NCBI GenBank assembly: GCA_049700435.1
Contig: JBNAVK010000025.1
Span: 1-20,616 of the forward strand
Source: JAVZLH01 sp049700435
Lineage (GTDB): Archaea; Thermoproteota; Bathyarchaeia; Bathyarchaeales; Bathycorpusculaceae
Direction of reading: 5' to 3'
Length of the DNA stretch: 20,616 bases
The translations under genes and the position numbers were made by a program. The notes beneath the pieces were generated by a model. That model had not been told where the DNA came from and searched no databases. It saw only the letters and a list, made by a program, of their open reading frames with translations. Shown here one piece after another: positions 1-7,333 of the stretch. Numbering within the stretch: the stretch's first letter is position 1; the number at the start of each line of letters is the position of its first letter.

Positions 1-1062
1 CAGGTCAGGAAGCACGTAAATACCCTTTTTTATTAGGATTTCGTGAGCTAGGTTTGTTGTGGGTCCGTTTGCAAGCTCAAGCATAACCGTGGCTTTTACT
101 TCTTTAGCGATTGCGCCAACAATTTGTGTTTCTTTTGCGGCTGGAACTAGAATGTCACAGTTGCTTGTCAACAACTGTTCAGTTGCTAGGTGCGGGAGCC
201 CGTTGTATCCGACAACAGATTGCTGGGGGCTTTTATTTTCCTTATAAGCCAAAACATCATCTGGATCTAGTCCCTCTTGGCAGTAAATTCCGCCTTTTGA
301 GTCCGCCACTCCCACAATTTTGCATCCATAATCCTCATGCAGTATTTTTGCGATGTAATATCCGACATTTCCATATCCCTGAACGACAGCAGTGGCACCC
401 TTCAGGGAACTTAACCCTTCAACGTGCCCTTGTTTAACAGCCTCTTCTAGGACGTATGCGCCGCCCAACGCCGTTGCCTCTTTTCTGCCTCTTGAACCGC
501 CTAAACTAACTGGTTTTCCAGTCACAACAGCGGAAGCGTACGGGGTGTTTGGTTTAAGCATCTTGTAAGTGTCGTAAATTATGCCCATCTCCCTCTCGCT
601 GGTGCCAAGATCAGGCGCGGGAACGCATGAGTCTGGACCTAGTATGGGCAAAATTTCGTAGGTATACCTTCGAGTTAATCTGTCAAGTTCGGTTCGCGAC
701 ATTTTCTTAGGGTCGCAACAAACTCCGCCTTTTGACCCTCCAAAGGGGAGGTCAACAACACGAGTTTTTAAGCTCATGTCAAAAGCGAGAGCTGTGACCA
801 AGTCCAAGTTCACTTCTGGAGAATATCTTATGCCTCCCTTGGTGGGCTCGTATAATCTGCTGTGTTGCACCATGTATCCAGTGAAGATTCCTATAGACCC
901 GTCATCCATCTGCACCGGAAACCTGACAATTAGTTGTCTGAAAGGCTGCTCTAATAATTGGATGACTCCCTTTTCAGCGGGCCTAATTTCTGCATCTACA
1001 AATTTGACAGCTTTTTCAAATTCGAGTTTCGTTCTTTTTAGGAAGTTTAACTCTTCTTCCAT
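1..1062 (-). CDS. gdhA: Glutamate dehydrogenase (3' end cut by window edge)
   Basis: Catalyses reversible oxidative deamination of glutamate to 2-oxoglutarate plus ammonium in the cytoplasm. 354 residues are visible; the family is about 415-420, so some 60 C-terminal residues lie outside the window. Visible signatures are the substrate-site PTKGGIRY (73-80), the catalytic-lysine segment PFGGSKGG (K111), PAPDLGT with catalytic Asp151, TGKPVSLGGS (181-190) and the Rossmann loop GYGNVG (229-234). The second Rossmann strand ends in ADSKG, where the Asp favours NAD over NADP (inference). The usual PAALEN segment reads PAAKET (308-312), a mild deviation. The ATG at 1062-1060 has a strong GGAGGAG site (1068-1074) 5 nt away. 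It follows the zinc-ribbon ORF by 23 nt on the same strand, probably as one transcript, and is divergent from two Lrp-type regulators. Confidence 0.95.
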   Translation of the reverse strand, partial: MEEELNFLKRTKLEFEKAVKFVDAEIRPAEKGVIQLLEQPFRQLIVRFPVQMDDGSIGIFTGYMVQHSRLYEPTKGGIRYSPEVNLDLVTALAFDMSLKTRVVDLPFGGSKGGVCCDPKKMSRTELDRLTRRYTYEILPILGPDSCVPAPDLGTSEREMGIIYDTYKMLKPNTPYASAVVTGKPVSLGGSRGRKEATALGGAYVLEEAVKQGHVEGLSSLKGATAVVQGYGNVGYYIAKILHEDYGCKIVGVADSKGGIYCQEGLDPDDVLAYKENKSPQQSVVGYNGLPHLATEQLLTSNCDILVPAAKETQIVGAIAKEVKATVMLELANGPTTNLAHEILIKKGIYVLPDL

Positions 1063-1085
1063 GAAAGCTCCTCCACAAACTTTTC

Positions 1086-1370
1086 TTATATTTTTAAGCT
1101 TAATATGTTCTCTTCAGTAAACCGTGTTTCGTACACTTCTTTTGAGCCGCATCTGGGGCATTCTAGTGGTCGAGAGCTGCATATTTGACAGTTTTCCGAT
1201 TCTAAACCAATGCGCAGACATAAATCCTCAGCTCCCTCCTTTCGGCTTATGATCAACCCGACCAACTCAATCCACGTTTTCCCACAGCGGGCACAGACAA
1301 CTCTTCTTTTGCTTAATTTTCCGATGAGCTTTCTACTTTTAGCATCGTTAAGAATTTCAACAATCTCCAA
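1086..1370 (-). CDS. Small zinc-ribbon protein, unknown function
   Basis: 94-residue soluble protein with a CxxCG pair at C26/C29, a second CxxCG pair at C71/C74, an extra CxxC (C61/C64) and a lone C51: the pattern of one or two zinc ribbons. No enzyme motif is visible. An in-frame TGA nine nt upstream makes TTG at 1370-1368 the first possible start, and a TATA element at 1405-1410 on this strand would begin transcription about 10-12 nt before it. It lies 23 nt upstream of gdhA, so the two are probably co-transcribed. It could be a small nucleic-acid-binding or regulatory protein; I cannot assign a role. The Cys spacing and the promoter argue that it is real. Confidence 0.55.
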   Translation of the reverse strand: MEIVEILNDAKSRKLIGKLSKRRVVCARCGKTWIELVGLIISRKEGAEDLCLRIGLESENCQICSSRPLECPRCGSKEVYETRFTEENILSLKI

Positions 1371-1402
1371 ATCGTATCACATGTTGTGAATTATTTTGGT
1401 AA

Positions 1403-1412
1403 CATTTATAGA
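1403..1412 (-). promoter_or_regulatory. Archaeal TATA box for the zinc-ribbon/gdhA transcript
   Basis: TATAAA on the minus strand (1405-1410) in an AT-rich context. The usual 24-26 nt spacing puts the start of transcription near 1382, giving a leader of about 12 nt before the TTG at 1370. Seen by eye only. Confidence 0.45.
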
Positions 1413-1548
1413 TTTTGTTTGCTTTTCCGGTTTTTTCATCGACAATTTAAGATATTTAAATAATAGAAGCTTACACTGTTCGAAATCTATAAGAAAAAAC
1501 AGTATAGTTTAAAAGCTTCAAGTACATCTTTTTTAAGGAGAAACTGTC

Positions 1549-2028
1549 ATGGTCTCCAAAGTAAAAATCGACAAAATTGATGTAAGCATAATTAGAGCTC
1601 TTCAAAGGGATGCACGCGCCAATTTTGCAGACATAGCGAAAGAATGCGGAGTTTCTGTTGACACAATAAGTAAGCGATTTAGAAAAATGAAGCGAGCAGG
1701 CATAATCAAGGGTACGACGATACTCTTGAACCCAAAAAGCTTTGGCTATGATTGTGTTGCAAGTTTAGGTATCGATGTAGGCTATCCGCATGTGATGGAA
1801 GTTGTTGAAATGATTCAAAAAATTCCAGAGGTAGTGTTCTGCGCAACATGTATGGGTAGACATGACATATTCTGCATCGCGATTGCCGAAGATGTTGGAC
1901 ACCTCAGCCAAGTAAAGGATTTGATAAAGGGATACCCCCTAGTTAGGGAGGTTACAACAAGCCTATGGGTTGATGAAATACTGCTCTGTCCCGAAAACTT
2001 CGAATTTGAGCACCTTACCAAACGGTGA
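1549..2028 (+). CDS. Lrp/AsnC-family transcriptional regulator (first of a tandem pair)
   Basis: 159 residues with standard Lrp/AsnC architecture: an N-terminal helix-turn-helix (about 8-54; recognition region GVSVDTISKRFRKM) and a C-terminal RAM/AsnC effector domain (about 65-145) with the GRHDIF segment (103-108). Family members bind DNA as dimers or octamers and respond to amino acids. The ATG at 1549 is preceded by AAGGAG (1535-1540) at 8 nt, and TTTAAAAG (1508-1515) or ATTTAAAT further upstream could be the TATA element. The stop overlaps the start of a second Lrp gene. Divergence from gdhA suggests control of glutamate/ammonium metabolism (inference). The C-terminus carries an LCPENF motif that the partner partly shares (LCPKYF). 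Confidence 0.9.
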   Translation: MVSKVKIDKIDVSIIRALQRDARANFADIAKECGVSVDTISKRFRKMKRAGIIKGTTILLNPKSFGYDCVASLGIDVGYPHVMEVVEMIQKIPEVVFCATCMGRHDIFCIAIAEDVGHLSQVKDLIKGYPLVREVTTSLWVDEILLCPENFEFEHLTKR

Positions 2029-2507
2029 TGAAGATGGACGAAATCGATTTACACATAATTAAAAGAATGACCGAAGACGCACGTATATCTTTTAGAAAAA
2101 TAGCAAAGGAGCTTGGAGTTTCACCAGACACCATAATAAACAGGTACAAAACTTTGCAAGAAAAAGGCGTAATTCGAGGATCCACTGTTGTGATAGACCC
2201 GAAGAAAATTGGCTACAACGGAATAGCAGTGTTCATGATAGATGCTTCTCCTACACATATCCTCGCAACTGAGACAACTCCTCCAGAATCTTCGCTAATC
2301 TTGAAAAAGCTGATTAAAATGCGGAATATAATTTTGGCTACGAAAACCGTGGGAGACCACGATTTACTGGCTATCGGAGTGGCGAGGGATTTTGAACACT
2401 TAATTGAGATAGGTGCTGAAATAGCAAAAATACCGGGAGTAAAAGACCTAAGGGTTTCATTCTGGGCTGAAAAAACAGAATTATGCCCAAAATACTTCGT
2501 GATTTAA
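2028..2507 (+). CDS. Lrp/AsnC-family transcriptional regulator (second of a tandem pair)
   Basis: 159 residues from the ATG at 2028, which overlaps the upstream TGA by one base (TGATG), implying translational coupling; a GTG at 2025 is an alternative one codon earlier. HTH at about 4-50 (GVSPDTIINRYKTL) and a C-terminal RAM-like domain with VGDHDLLA matching GRHDIF of its neighbour. Compared with the first copy it has roughly ten extra residues (about 80-92, around ETTPPESS) inside the effector domain. The two proteins share layout and a C-terminal LCP motif but are clearly diverged, so this is an old tandem duplication. The pair could act as a heteromer or as two sensors for different ligands; that is inference. 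Confidence 0.9.
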   Translation: MKMDEIDLHIIKRMTEDARISFRKIAKELGVSPDTIINRYKTLQEKGVIRGSTVVIDPKKIGYNGIAVFMIDASPTHILATETTPPESSLILKKLIKMRNIILATKTVGDHDLLAIGVARDFEHLIEIGAEIAKIPGVKDLRVSFWAEKTELCPKYFVI

Positions 2508-2512
2508 GCGGT

Positions 2513-3616
2513 TTAGTGAATTCTTTCCGCTTCAACTCTTTCAAGGGCTTCTCTAAGAGTCATTTCTGGAACAGAATCTCTAACTTTAACCATTTTGATG
2601 GCTTTTGTTGGACAGTGATAAGCGCATAGACCGCATCCTATGCATCTTTCCTCTAAGAGAATGATTTTTTCTGTTTCTTTGTCGTGGGGTGCATGATAAA
2701 GGTTTGCTTTCATTGGACAAATGCTAATGCATCTTTTACACAAATTGCATAGTTTTTCGTCTCTCACGGGGATGAAGTTTGACTTTGCTATTGCCCTTGG
2801 ATTATGCAATTCTGTAAGTCCCCTAAGTATCAAGCAGGCGCAAGTGCAACAGTTGCAGATAAACTGTGGGCGTGTCTGAGTGTTAATGGTCGAGTGGACC
2901 AAACCAGCCTTCTCAGTTTCCTCTAACAATTCCAGAGCTTCCTCAACCGTTAAGTATCTTCCGAACCCCCTTTCTACCATGTAATCCGCGTAATGGTCAA
3001 AAGCCATACAAACCTCAAGCGGATGCTCGCATCTCTTCTTTGTTCTGCAAGCACAGTTTACAACGGCTATCTTTCTAGAAGTTTTTATGAATTCAGACAT
3101 TTTCTCGAAAGGCAAAATCATATGCCCCTCGCTAATTTCCTTATTGACGGTTATTGTCTTTTCAATGGGCATAACCCTTACGAAAGGATAGTTGGATGCG
3201 CCAATTTCAAAGCCTCCACCATTAAAATAATGTCTTTCAAATAGCTCGCCTATTTTCCTTTTTTCATCGGAGTCGCATCCGGAGGAGAAGTAGAACTCGA
3301 AAATACCTGGAATCATCGGCATTAAGGAGTAGTAAACATTACCATCTCTTTTGCTTGTAAATTTGAAAAGGAGACCCCTTGAGACTAAGCGGTTGGCGAT
3401 GGCTTGCACTTTTTCTTTTGGCTTTCCAGTTTTTTCAACCATCTGTTCGATTGTTTCTGGGTCTTGATATGGAGCTGTGAAATGAATTAGAAATTCAGCT
3501 TCCTCTTCAGTGAAAAGAATTTTAAGTATTTCCATAACTTCTTTTGTTCGCGGGGTTCTTATGGGCCATAAGCTGATTTTTTCTCTAAGCCTTTCGTAAA
3601 CGTCAACTTCAACCAT
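2513..3616 (-). CDS. Winged-helix / Cys-rich / 2x[4Fe-4S] ferredoxin-domain protein
   Basis: 367-residue cytoplasmic Fe-S protein. N-terminal region (about 25-100) looks like a winged helix (ETIEQMVEKTGKPKEKVQAI, then a VSRGLL segment). The middle holds CACR (188-191) with C196 and C203, and a dense cluster CNCCTCAC (254-261). The C-terminus has two classical ferredoxin motifs, CxxCxxCxxxCP at C290/293/296/300 and C325/328/331/335, each able to hold a [4Fe-4S] cluster. Similar multi-domain proteins occur in anaerobic bacteria and archaea, but I know no assigned function. Its ATG has GGGAGG (3623-3628) 6 nt upstream. It lies 79 nt downstream of the MetE-like gene on the same strand; a weak TATA-like element (about 3654-3661) may give it its own promoter. 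Redox sensing or electron delivery to the methyltransferase is conceivable, unproven. Confidence 0.85.
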   Translation of the reverse strand: MVEVDVYERLREKISLWPIRTPRTKEVMEILKILFTEEEAEFLIHFTAPYQDPETIEQMVEKTGKPKEKVQAIANRLVSRGLLFKFTSKRDGNVYYSLMPMIPGIFEFYFSSGCDSDEKRKIGELFERHYFNGGGFEIGASNYPFVRVMPIEKTITVNKEISEGHMILPFEKMSEFIKTSRKIAVVNCACRTKKRCEHPLEVCMAFDHYADYMVERGFGRYLTVEEALELLEETEKAGLVHSTINTQTRPQFICNCCTCACLILRGLTELHNPRAIAKSNFIPVRDEKLCNLCKRCISICPMKANLYHAPHDKETEKIILLEERCIGCGLCAYHCPTKAIKMVKVRDSVPEMTLREALERVEAERIH

Positions 3617-3695
3617 AACATGCCTCCCTTTTACGGGGTTTGTGCGTGAAAGGATTTATGTTTTCCTTTATTTTGCATAAGTTTTATTCATCAAA

Positions 3696-4733
3696 CTAGG
3701 CGTAAGCCTTTTTAGAAGATTTTACGGCGTCAACAGTTCTCTTTAAAAGCTGCTGAGCCGCTTCTTGCGTCGGCCAGCCACCCAAGCCGCAGTCCGGTCC
3801 AGTAAAGCTCATCCTTTCACCATACTTTTCTTTTGCAGCTTCGAATCTTCTTCTTATGGTGTCTTCATCTTCAACCAACTGCTCAGTGCTTGGTTTAGTT
3901 ACGCCTTTATCGTATAGTTCTGCAAAAATCGAGTCTATATCCGTTCTTGCAATTCCAACTCTTACATATTTATCTGCAGTTTCAAGTGCCTTTTTTGAGA
4001 GGCTTTCAATGTTTTTCGGAGACGCCGCATATTCTAACGACACAACATCAAGATTCTTCACATTCAGTATTTCCGAGATTCTTAGGGGCGAGTGTAGATG
4101 AATCTGCTTTGTTACACCTCTAAAGTCAAAGGCTTTTTCCAGAACATCCAACAAAATGTCTCTGTTGGCAATCAAGTTTTGAAATCCGAGGCTTGGTTCA
4201 TCTATAGAAACTACTTCGGTTTTGACGTATTTTGAATTTAAAATTGAGTTTTCTGCGAAGCGTTTCACAGTTTCTGCAAACATTAAAAGAATATCCTTGT
4301 AAGGGGTGGGGCCAACCATTTTGAGATATAATTCTATTGGTCCAGTGACGCAAACGCGGAGTGGCACCCTGTTTCCAGTTTTTTCGCAAATTGCCTTGGC
4401 TTCTTCTTTGATGGCGCAAACCTCGGGTATTACAGCGTCTCTTTTGTCGACGACATATGTGCCTTTACCCATAGCTCTTTGAATGACTTCTGTGAACTGC
4501 TTATGAATATCGTAATGTTGTGGGTAGTTGACAACATCTAAACCAGCCTCGCACTTTGCCTTAAACGAGTCAATTGTAACGAGGTAAAAGTTGTTATATA
4601 AAAATTCATCTTTTTTAATATCCCTTCCATTAACTATTGCTTCCCTCGCAAGAGTATACGCCTTATCAAACAATTCCCTTCTAACGTAGGACGGAAGTGG
4701 AAAACTTCCTATATCATCGACAAGCATATCCAT
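3696..4733 (-). CDS. MetE-core (cobalamin-independent methionine synthase-like) methyltransferase
   Basis: 345 residues, equal to the C-terminal catalytic barrel of MetE without the N-terminal half, as in archaeal core methionine synthases that take methyl groups from non-folate donors. Conserved: DIGSFP (7-12, thiol-substrate loop), SIDEPSLG (177-184), E234 and the C-terminal GPDCGLGG with C315. The zinc site is unusual: where MetE has HxC, this protein reads H214-S-P216, so one of the two Cys ligands is missing while His, Glu and the other Cys remain. The ATG at 4733 has no clear ribosome site, but a TTAAAT element (4759-4764) puts transcription about 3-5 nt before it, so it is nearly leaderless. 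It could be methionine synthase or a methyltransferase for another thiol. Family certain, substrate uncertain. Confidence 0.85.
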   Translation of the reverse strand: MDMLVDDIGSFPLPSYVRRELFDKAYTLAREAIVNGRDIKKDEFLYNNFYLVTIDSFKAKCEAGLDVVNYPQHYDIHKQFTEVIQRAMGKGTYVVDKRDAVIPEVCAIKEEAKAICEKTGNRVPLRVCVTGPIELYLKMVGPTPYKDILLMFAETVKRFAENSILNSKYVKTEVVSIDEPSLGFQNLIANRDILLDVLEKAFDFRGVTKQIHLHSPLRISEILNVKNLDVVSLEYAASPKNIESLSKKALETADKYVRVGIARTDIDSIFAELYDKGVTKPSTEQLVEDEDTIRRRFEAAKEKYGERMSFTGPDCGLGGWPTQEAAQQLLKRTVDAVKSSKKAYA

Positions 4734-4758
4734 AGCGATAAAATTCTGTCAACGGCAC

Positions 4759-4764
4759 ATTTAA
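4759..4764 (-). promoter_or_regulatory. TATA element of the MetE-like gene
   Basis: CCTTAAAT on the minus strand. It lies about 25-28 nt from the ATG at 4733, which predicts a near-leaderless mRNA and explains the lack of a Shine-Dalgarno site. Confidence 0.4.
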
Positions 4765-4788
4765 GGTTAGCTCACGCCTCCCGTAAAG

Positions 4789-4796
4789 GATATAAG
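4789..4796 (+). promoter_or_regulatory. TATA box of htpX
   Basis: GATATAAG preceded by purines (GTAAAG, BRE-like). Predicted transcription start near 4818, leaving a leader of about 20 nt that contains GGTGA (4824-4828) before the ATG at 4838. Confidence 0.45.
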
Positions 4797-4837
4797 CCAC
4801 CCCTTTCTTGCTGAATCATTATTGGTGAAAATGAGAA

Positions 4838-5809
4838 ATGAGTATTTGGAAACTTCGGCTGTCAATGATTGCATCTTTGGCTATAATATTCACCTTATCA
4901 ACATTGGTCCTAGCTATAATTCTGAGCCTTTTTCAAGTTGGGTTAATTTACATAGGAATCTTCGTGGTGGCCTTCAACATTCTGCAGTGGCTAATATCAC
5001 CATATGTGATTGACGCCCTCTACCGCGTAAAAGAAATTCCAGAAGGCGAGCATCCAAAACTTCATGAGATGGTGGAAAACTTAAGCAGTAAAAGCGGAAT
5101 CAAAAAGCCGAGGCTTATGCTGGCGAACATTCCCATTCCAAACGCTTTCGCTTATGGCTCGCCAATAGCTGGAAACCGCGTCGCCGTCACAGAGGGGCTG
5201 CTAAAAACTTTGGATGATGAGGAGGTTGAGGCGGTTATTGGCCATGAACTGGGGCATCTTAAACACCGAGATGTTCAAGTGATGATGTTCGTTTCGCTTC
5301 TGCCAGCGCTATTCTATTACATAGGCTATTCGCTTATGATTTCGTCTTGGTATAGCAGAAGAAGAGATGAAGGCAGCGGCACCGCATTGCTTGGTATGGG
5401 CTTGGTAGCCTTCTCAATGTTCCTAACATACGTTTGCGTTTCTTTCCTAAGCCGTGTCCGCGAGTACTACGCTGACAGGCACAGCGCAACTATAGTTGAA
5501 GATGGTCCTAGGAAACTTTCAGAGGGCTTGGCAAAAATAGTTCACGCAACCAGAAACATTAGGCGAACAGCGAAAAACATGCAGAACCTAAACGCCTTCA
5601 AAGCCCTATTCATAACAGACCCAGACCGCGCAGAAATCGAATCCATGGCAGTCACAACAATAACAGCTTCAAGCGACCAAAAGCTAGTGCAAGAAATGCT
5701 TTCACAAGAACCAACAACCCTGGACAAGATAATCGAGTTGTTCTCAACGCATCCAAACATAATAAAAAGACTAAAAGCCCTACAAGAGCTAAACCAAAGC
5801 AAAAGCTAA
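4838..5809 (+). CDS. htpX: HtpX-type membrane zinc metalloprotease (M48)
   Basis: 323-residue integral-membrane protease of peptidase family M48B, which degrades misfolded membrane proteins. Two N-terminal hydrophobic segments (about 9-30 and 35-57) are followed by the zinc motif HELGH at 136-140 (catalytic E137), two central hydrophobic segments (about 148-170 and 183-205) and the third zinc ligand in REYYADR (E209). C-terminal cytosolic domain 220-323. Length is normal. The ATG at 4838 is supported by GGTGA at 9 nt and an upstream TATA box; the overlapping frame from 4822 is a shadow. Single gene, divergent from the MetE-like gene. High confidence in family and fold; substrates are unknown. 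Confidence 0.95.
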   Translation: MSIWKLRLSMIASLAIIFTLSTLVLAIILSLFQVGLIYIGIFVVAFNILQWLISPYVIDALYRVKEIPEGEHPKLHEMVENLSSKSGIKKPRLMLANIPIPNAFAYGSPIAGNRVAVTEGLLKTLDDEEVEAVIGHELGHLKHRDVQVMMFVSLLPALFYYIGYSLMISSWYSRRRDEGSGTALLGMGLVAFSMFLTYVCVSFLSRVREYYADRHSATIVEDGPRKLSEGLAKIVHATRNIRRTAKNMQNLNAFKALFITDPDRAEIESMAVTTITASSDQKLVQEMLSQEPTTLDKIIELFSTHPNIIKRLKALQELNQSKS

Positions 5810-5877
5810 ACTCCAAAACCCTAAACCAAAATTCTCACATTGAAGTATATTAGAATTCCGGGATGGTGTTCGAAAGA

Positions 5878-5884
5878 TTTATAT
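5878..5884 (+). promoter_or_regulatory. TATA box that sets the S-component start
   Basis: TTTATAT preceded by CGAAAGA. The usual 25-27 nt spacing places transcription at about 5907-5909, directly on the GTG at 5909, predicting a leaderless mRNA and arguing against the earlier TTG at 5840. Confidence 0.5.
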
Positions 5885-5908
5885 GGCTGGATAATCCATC
5901 CAACATAC

Positions 5909-6469
5909 GTGCAGAAAGGAGAAAACACAACCACCAAAATTGCCTTGATAAGCGTTTTAACCGCCCTATGTCTAGCTCTACAGTTAGCTCCGAGACCGCC
6001 GAACGTGGAGTTCACTTCTCTTTTGACGTTTGTTGTTGGTGCTGTTTTCGGCTCGTTTATGGGCATTTCCTTCGGTTGTTTTATAATGTTCGTTAATGGT
6101 TTCCTTTCGCCATGGGGTTTTGCAGGTCCAAACATGCCCTTTCAAATGATCGGTATGGGTTTAGTGGGTTTTGTTGGAGGCTCTTATAGGCGTTACATGC
6201 GTGGTCGCCTAAATTTTGGGTCTGTTTATGAAGTTGCGGTTCTTGGAGGTTTCCTTACGGTTGTTTATGACTTTATAACTAATTTTGGAGTAGCGCTTTT
6301 TCCAATGATTAGCGGGGTCCCCCCTGCTTTTGCTTTGTTGACCGTTTTTGCTTCTGGCGCCCCATTTTCCTTGGTGCATGTTTTCTCTAACATTATGACT
6401 TTCGGAATAGTTTCCCTCCCTCTTGTTAGGACGTTAAACCAAATTCCAGTGGTGAAGAAGTTTGGTTGA
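5909..6469 (+). CDS. ECF-type transporter S component (vitamin-uptake membrane subunit)
   Basis: 186 residues from GTG 5909 with about five or six hydrophobic segments (roughly 10-28, 38-60, 78-92, 108-128, 140-158, 160-178). The pattern is that of substrate-binding S subunits of energy-coupling-factor importers: a short basic/polar N-terminus, a first helix starting KIALISVLTAL, a polar loop PRPPNVEF, then GAVFGSFMGISFG and NGFLSPWGFAGPN. S components bind a vitamin or metal and dock on shared EcfT and two ATPases, which are not in this window. An upstream TTG at 5840 would add 23 non-hydrophobic residues, but the TATA box at 5878-5884 falls inside that extension. The next gene begins 7 nt after the stop and encodes a DUF4430 protein, which hints at corrinoid as cargo (inference). 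Confidence 0.75.
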   Translation: MQKGENTTTKIALISVLTALCLALQLAPRPPNVEFTSLLTFVVGAVFGSFMGISFGCFIMFVNGFLSPWGFAGPNMPFQMIGMGLVGFVGGSYRRYMRGRLNFGSVYEVAVLGGFLTVVYDFITNFGVALFPMISGVPPAFALLTVFASGAPFSLVHVFSNIMTFGIVSLPLVRTLNQIPVVKKFG

Positions 6470-6476
6470 GAAAAGA

Positions 6477-7253
6477 ATGTTAACATTTGCAACTTTAGCC
6501 GTGATTGTTTGGGCGTTTCTGGCTACAAGCTTCGCAGCATACTATTATATGCAACAATTGATGGTTAAAAATCACTTTGATGAGAAACAGCGGCTGCTGA
6601 CGGAATTAACAGAAAACTATGAAGACTCTGTTACAAAGCGGAACCTGCTGTTTGCCGAGTACGGCGCCTTACTTGGCGAATATCAATGGTTTCAAGGCGA
6701 GAATTACTCCTCACTTATGGGCACCTATGCAGGGTTGCTTTCAAATTTAAAAGAAAATTACACATTTACACTTAACGCGTTTCCAGAACTAAACACAACC
6801 TACAACAATTTGCTAAGTAAATTTCAAGAGCTCAGCGAAAAAAGCGAAGTTACAAAAGAAGAATTCGGCTCATTACTGGAAGATTTCTATAAATTACTCA
6901 CCACCTTATCATCAAAGGAATTGGATACCACCATAGGCAAGGCAAGTTCAATACAAGTAAGCCTCTGCATAAACTACACCCTATTAGGCGGAACTGTAGA
7001 ATGGCATAACATTTCCATCTCTTCATGTGCTACCCTATTTGATTTAACGCGCGAAGTGGCTAACGTCACATATGAGTATTGGGCAACCATAGAGCCAGGT
7101 CACATAATCATAACATCAATTAATAATCAAACTGCATGGTGGCTTTGGTACTACTGGGATGAAACCATAAACAATTGGATTTGGGGACCCATCGGCTGTG
7201 ACGCTTGGACTTTGAAGAACAACGGAATCTACAAATGGGATGTCTACACATAA
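6477..7253 (+). CDS. Membrane-anchored DUF4430 (transcobalamin-like) surface protein
   Basis: 258 residues: an N-terminal signal-anchor (about 4-24), a long helical, probably coiled-coil stalk (30-150) rich in N-x-S/T sites, and a C-terminal domain (about 185-258) with the layout of DUF4430: SSCATLFDLTREVAN, an ITSINNQ segment, the Trp/Tyr-rich WWLWYYWDE (221-229), and a final AWTLKNNGIYKWDVYT. DUF4430 resembles the C-terminal beta domain of transcobalamin and intrinsic factor. Probably extracellular, tethered next to the S component encoded just upstream. ATG 6477 has GGTTGAG (6464-6470) at 6 nt; TTG 6462 would add five residues and overlap the previous gene by 8 nt. Role as a corrinoid-capturing partner is inference from domain plus neighbour. 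No Cys lipobox is seen. Confidence 0.7.
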   Translation: MLTFATLAVIVWAFLATSFAAYYYMQQLMVKNHFDEKQRLLTELTENYEDSVTKRNLLFAEYGALLGEYQWFQGENYSSLMGTYAGLLSNLKENYTFTLNAFPELNTTYNNLLSKFQELSEKSEVTKEEFGSLLEDFYKLLTTLSSKELDTTIGKASSIQVSLCINYTLLGGTVEWHNISISSCATLFDLTREVANVTYEYWATIEPGHIIITSINNQTAWWLWYYWDETINNWIWGPIGCDAWTLKNNGIYKWDVYT

Positions 7254-7333
7254 AAACTTAAGCCGAGAAACCAAAAGGATTTTAATTTGAAACAAGAACT
7301 AGAGGTTACAAAAACCTATGAGGGACATGAACC

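Noticed and set aside
59..1120. Plus-strand open frames at 59-247, 111-437 and 776-1120.
   Set aside because: They lie antisense to glutamate dehydrogenase, whose minus-strand frame is unbroken and carries all family motifs.
4822..5013. Short plus-strand frame starting before htpX.
   Set aside because: Overlaps htpX in another frame and gives a low-complexity product; htpX has the zinc motif and normal length.
5840..5908. TTG 5840 as the start of the S component, adding 23 residues.
   Set aside because: A TATA box lies inside the extension and the added residues are not hydrophobic; GTG 5909 fits a leaderless start.
5821..6135. Minus-strand frame of 104 codons.
   Set aside because: Antisense to the S-component gene, with no family signal or ribosome site.
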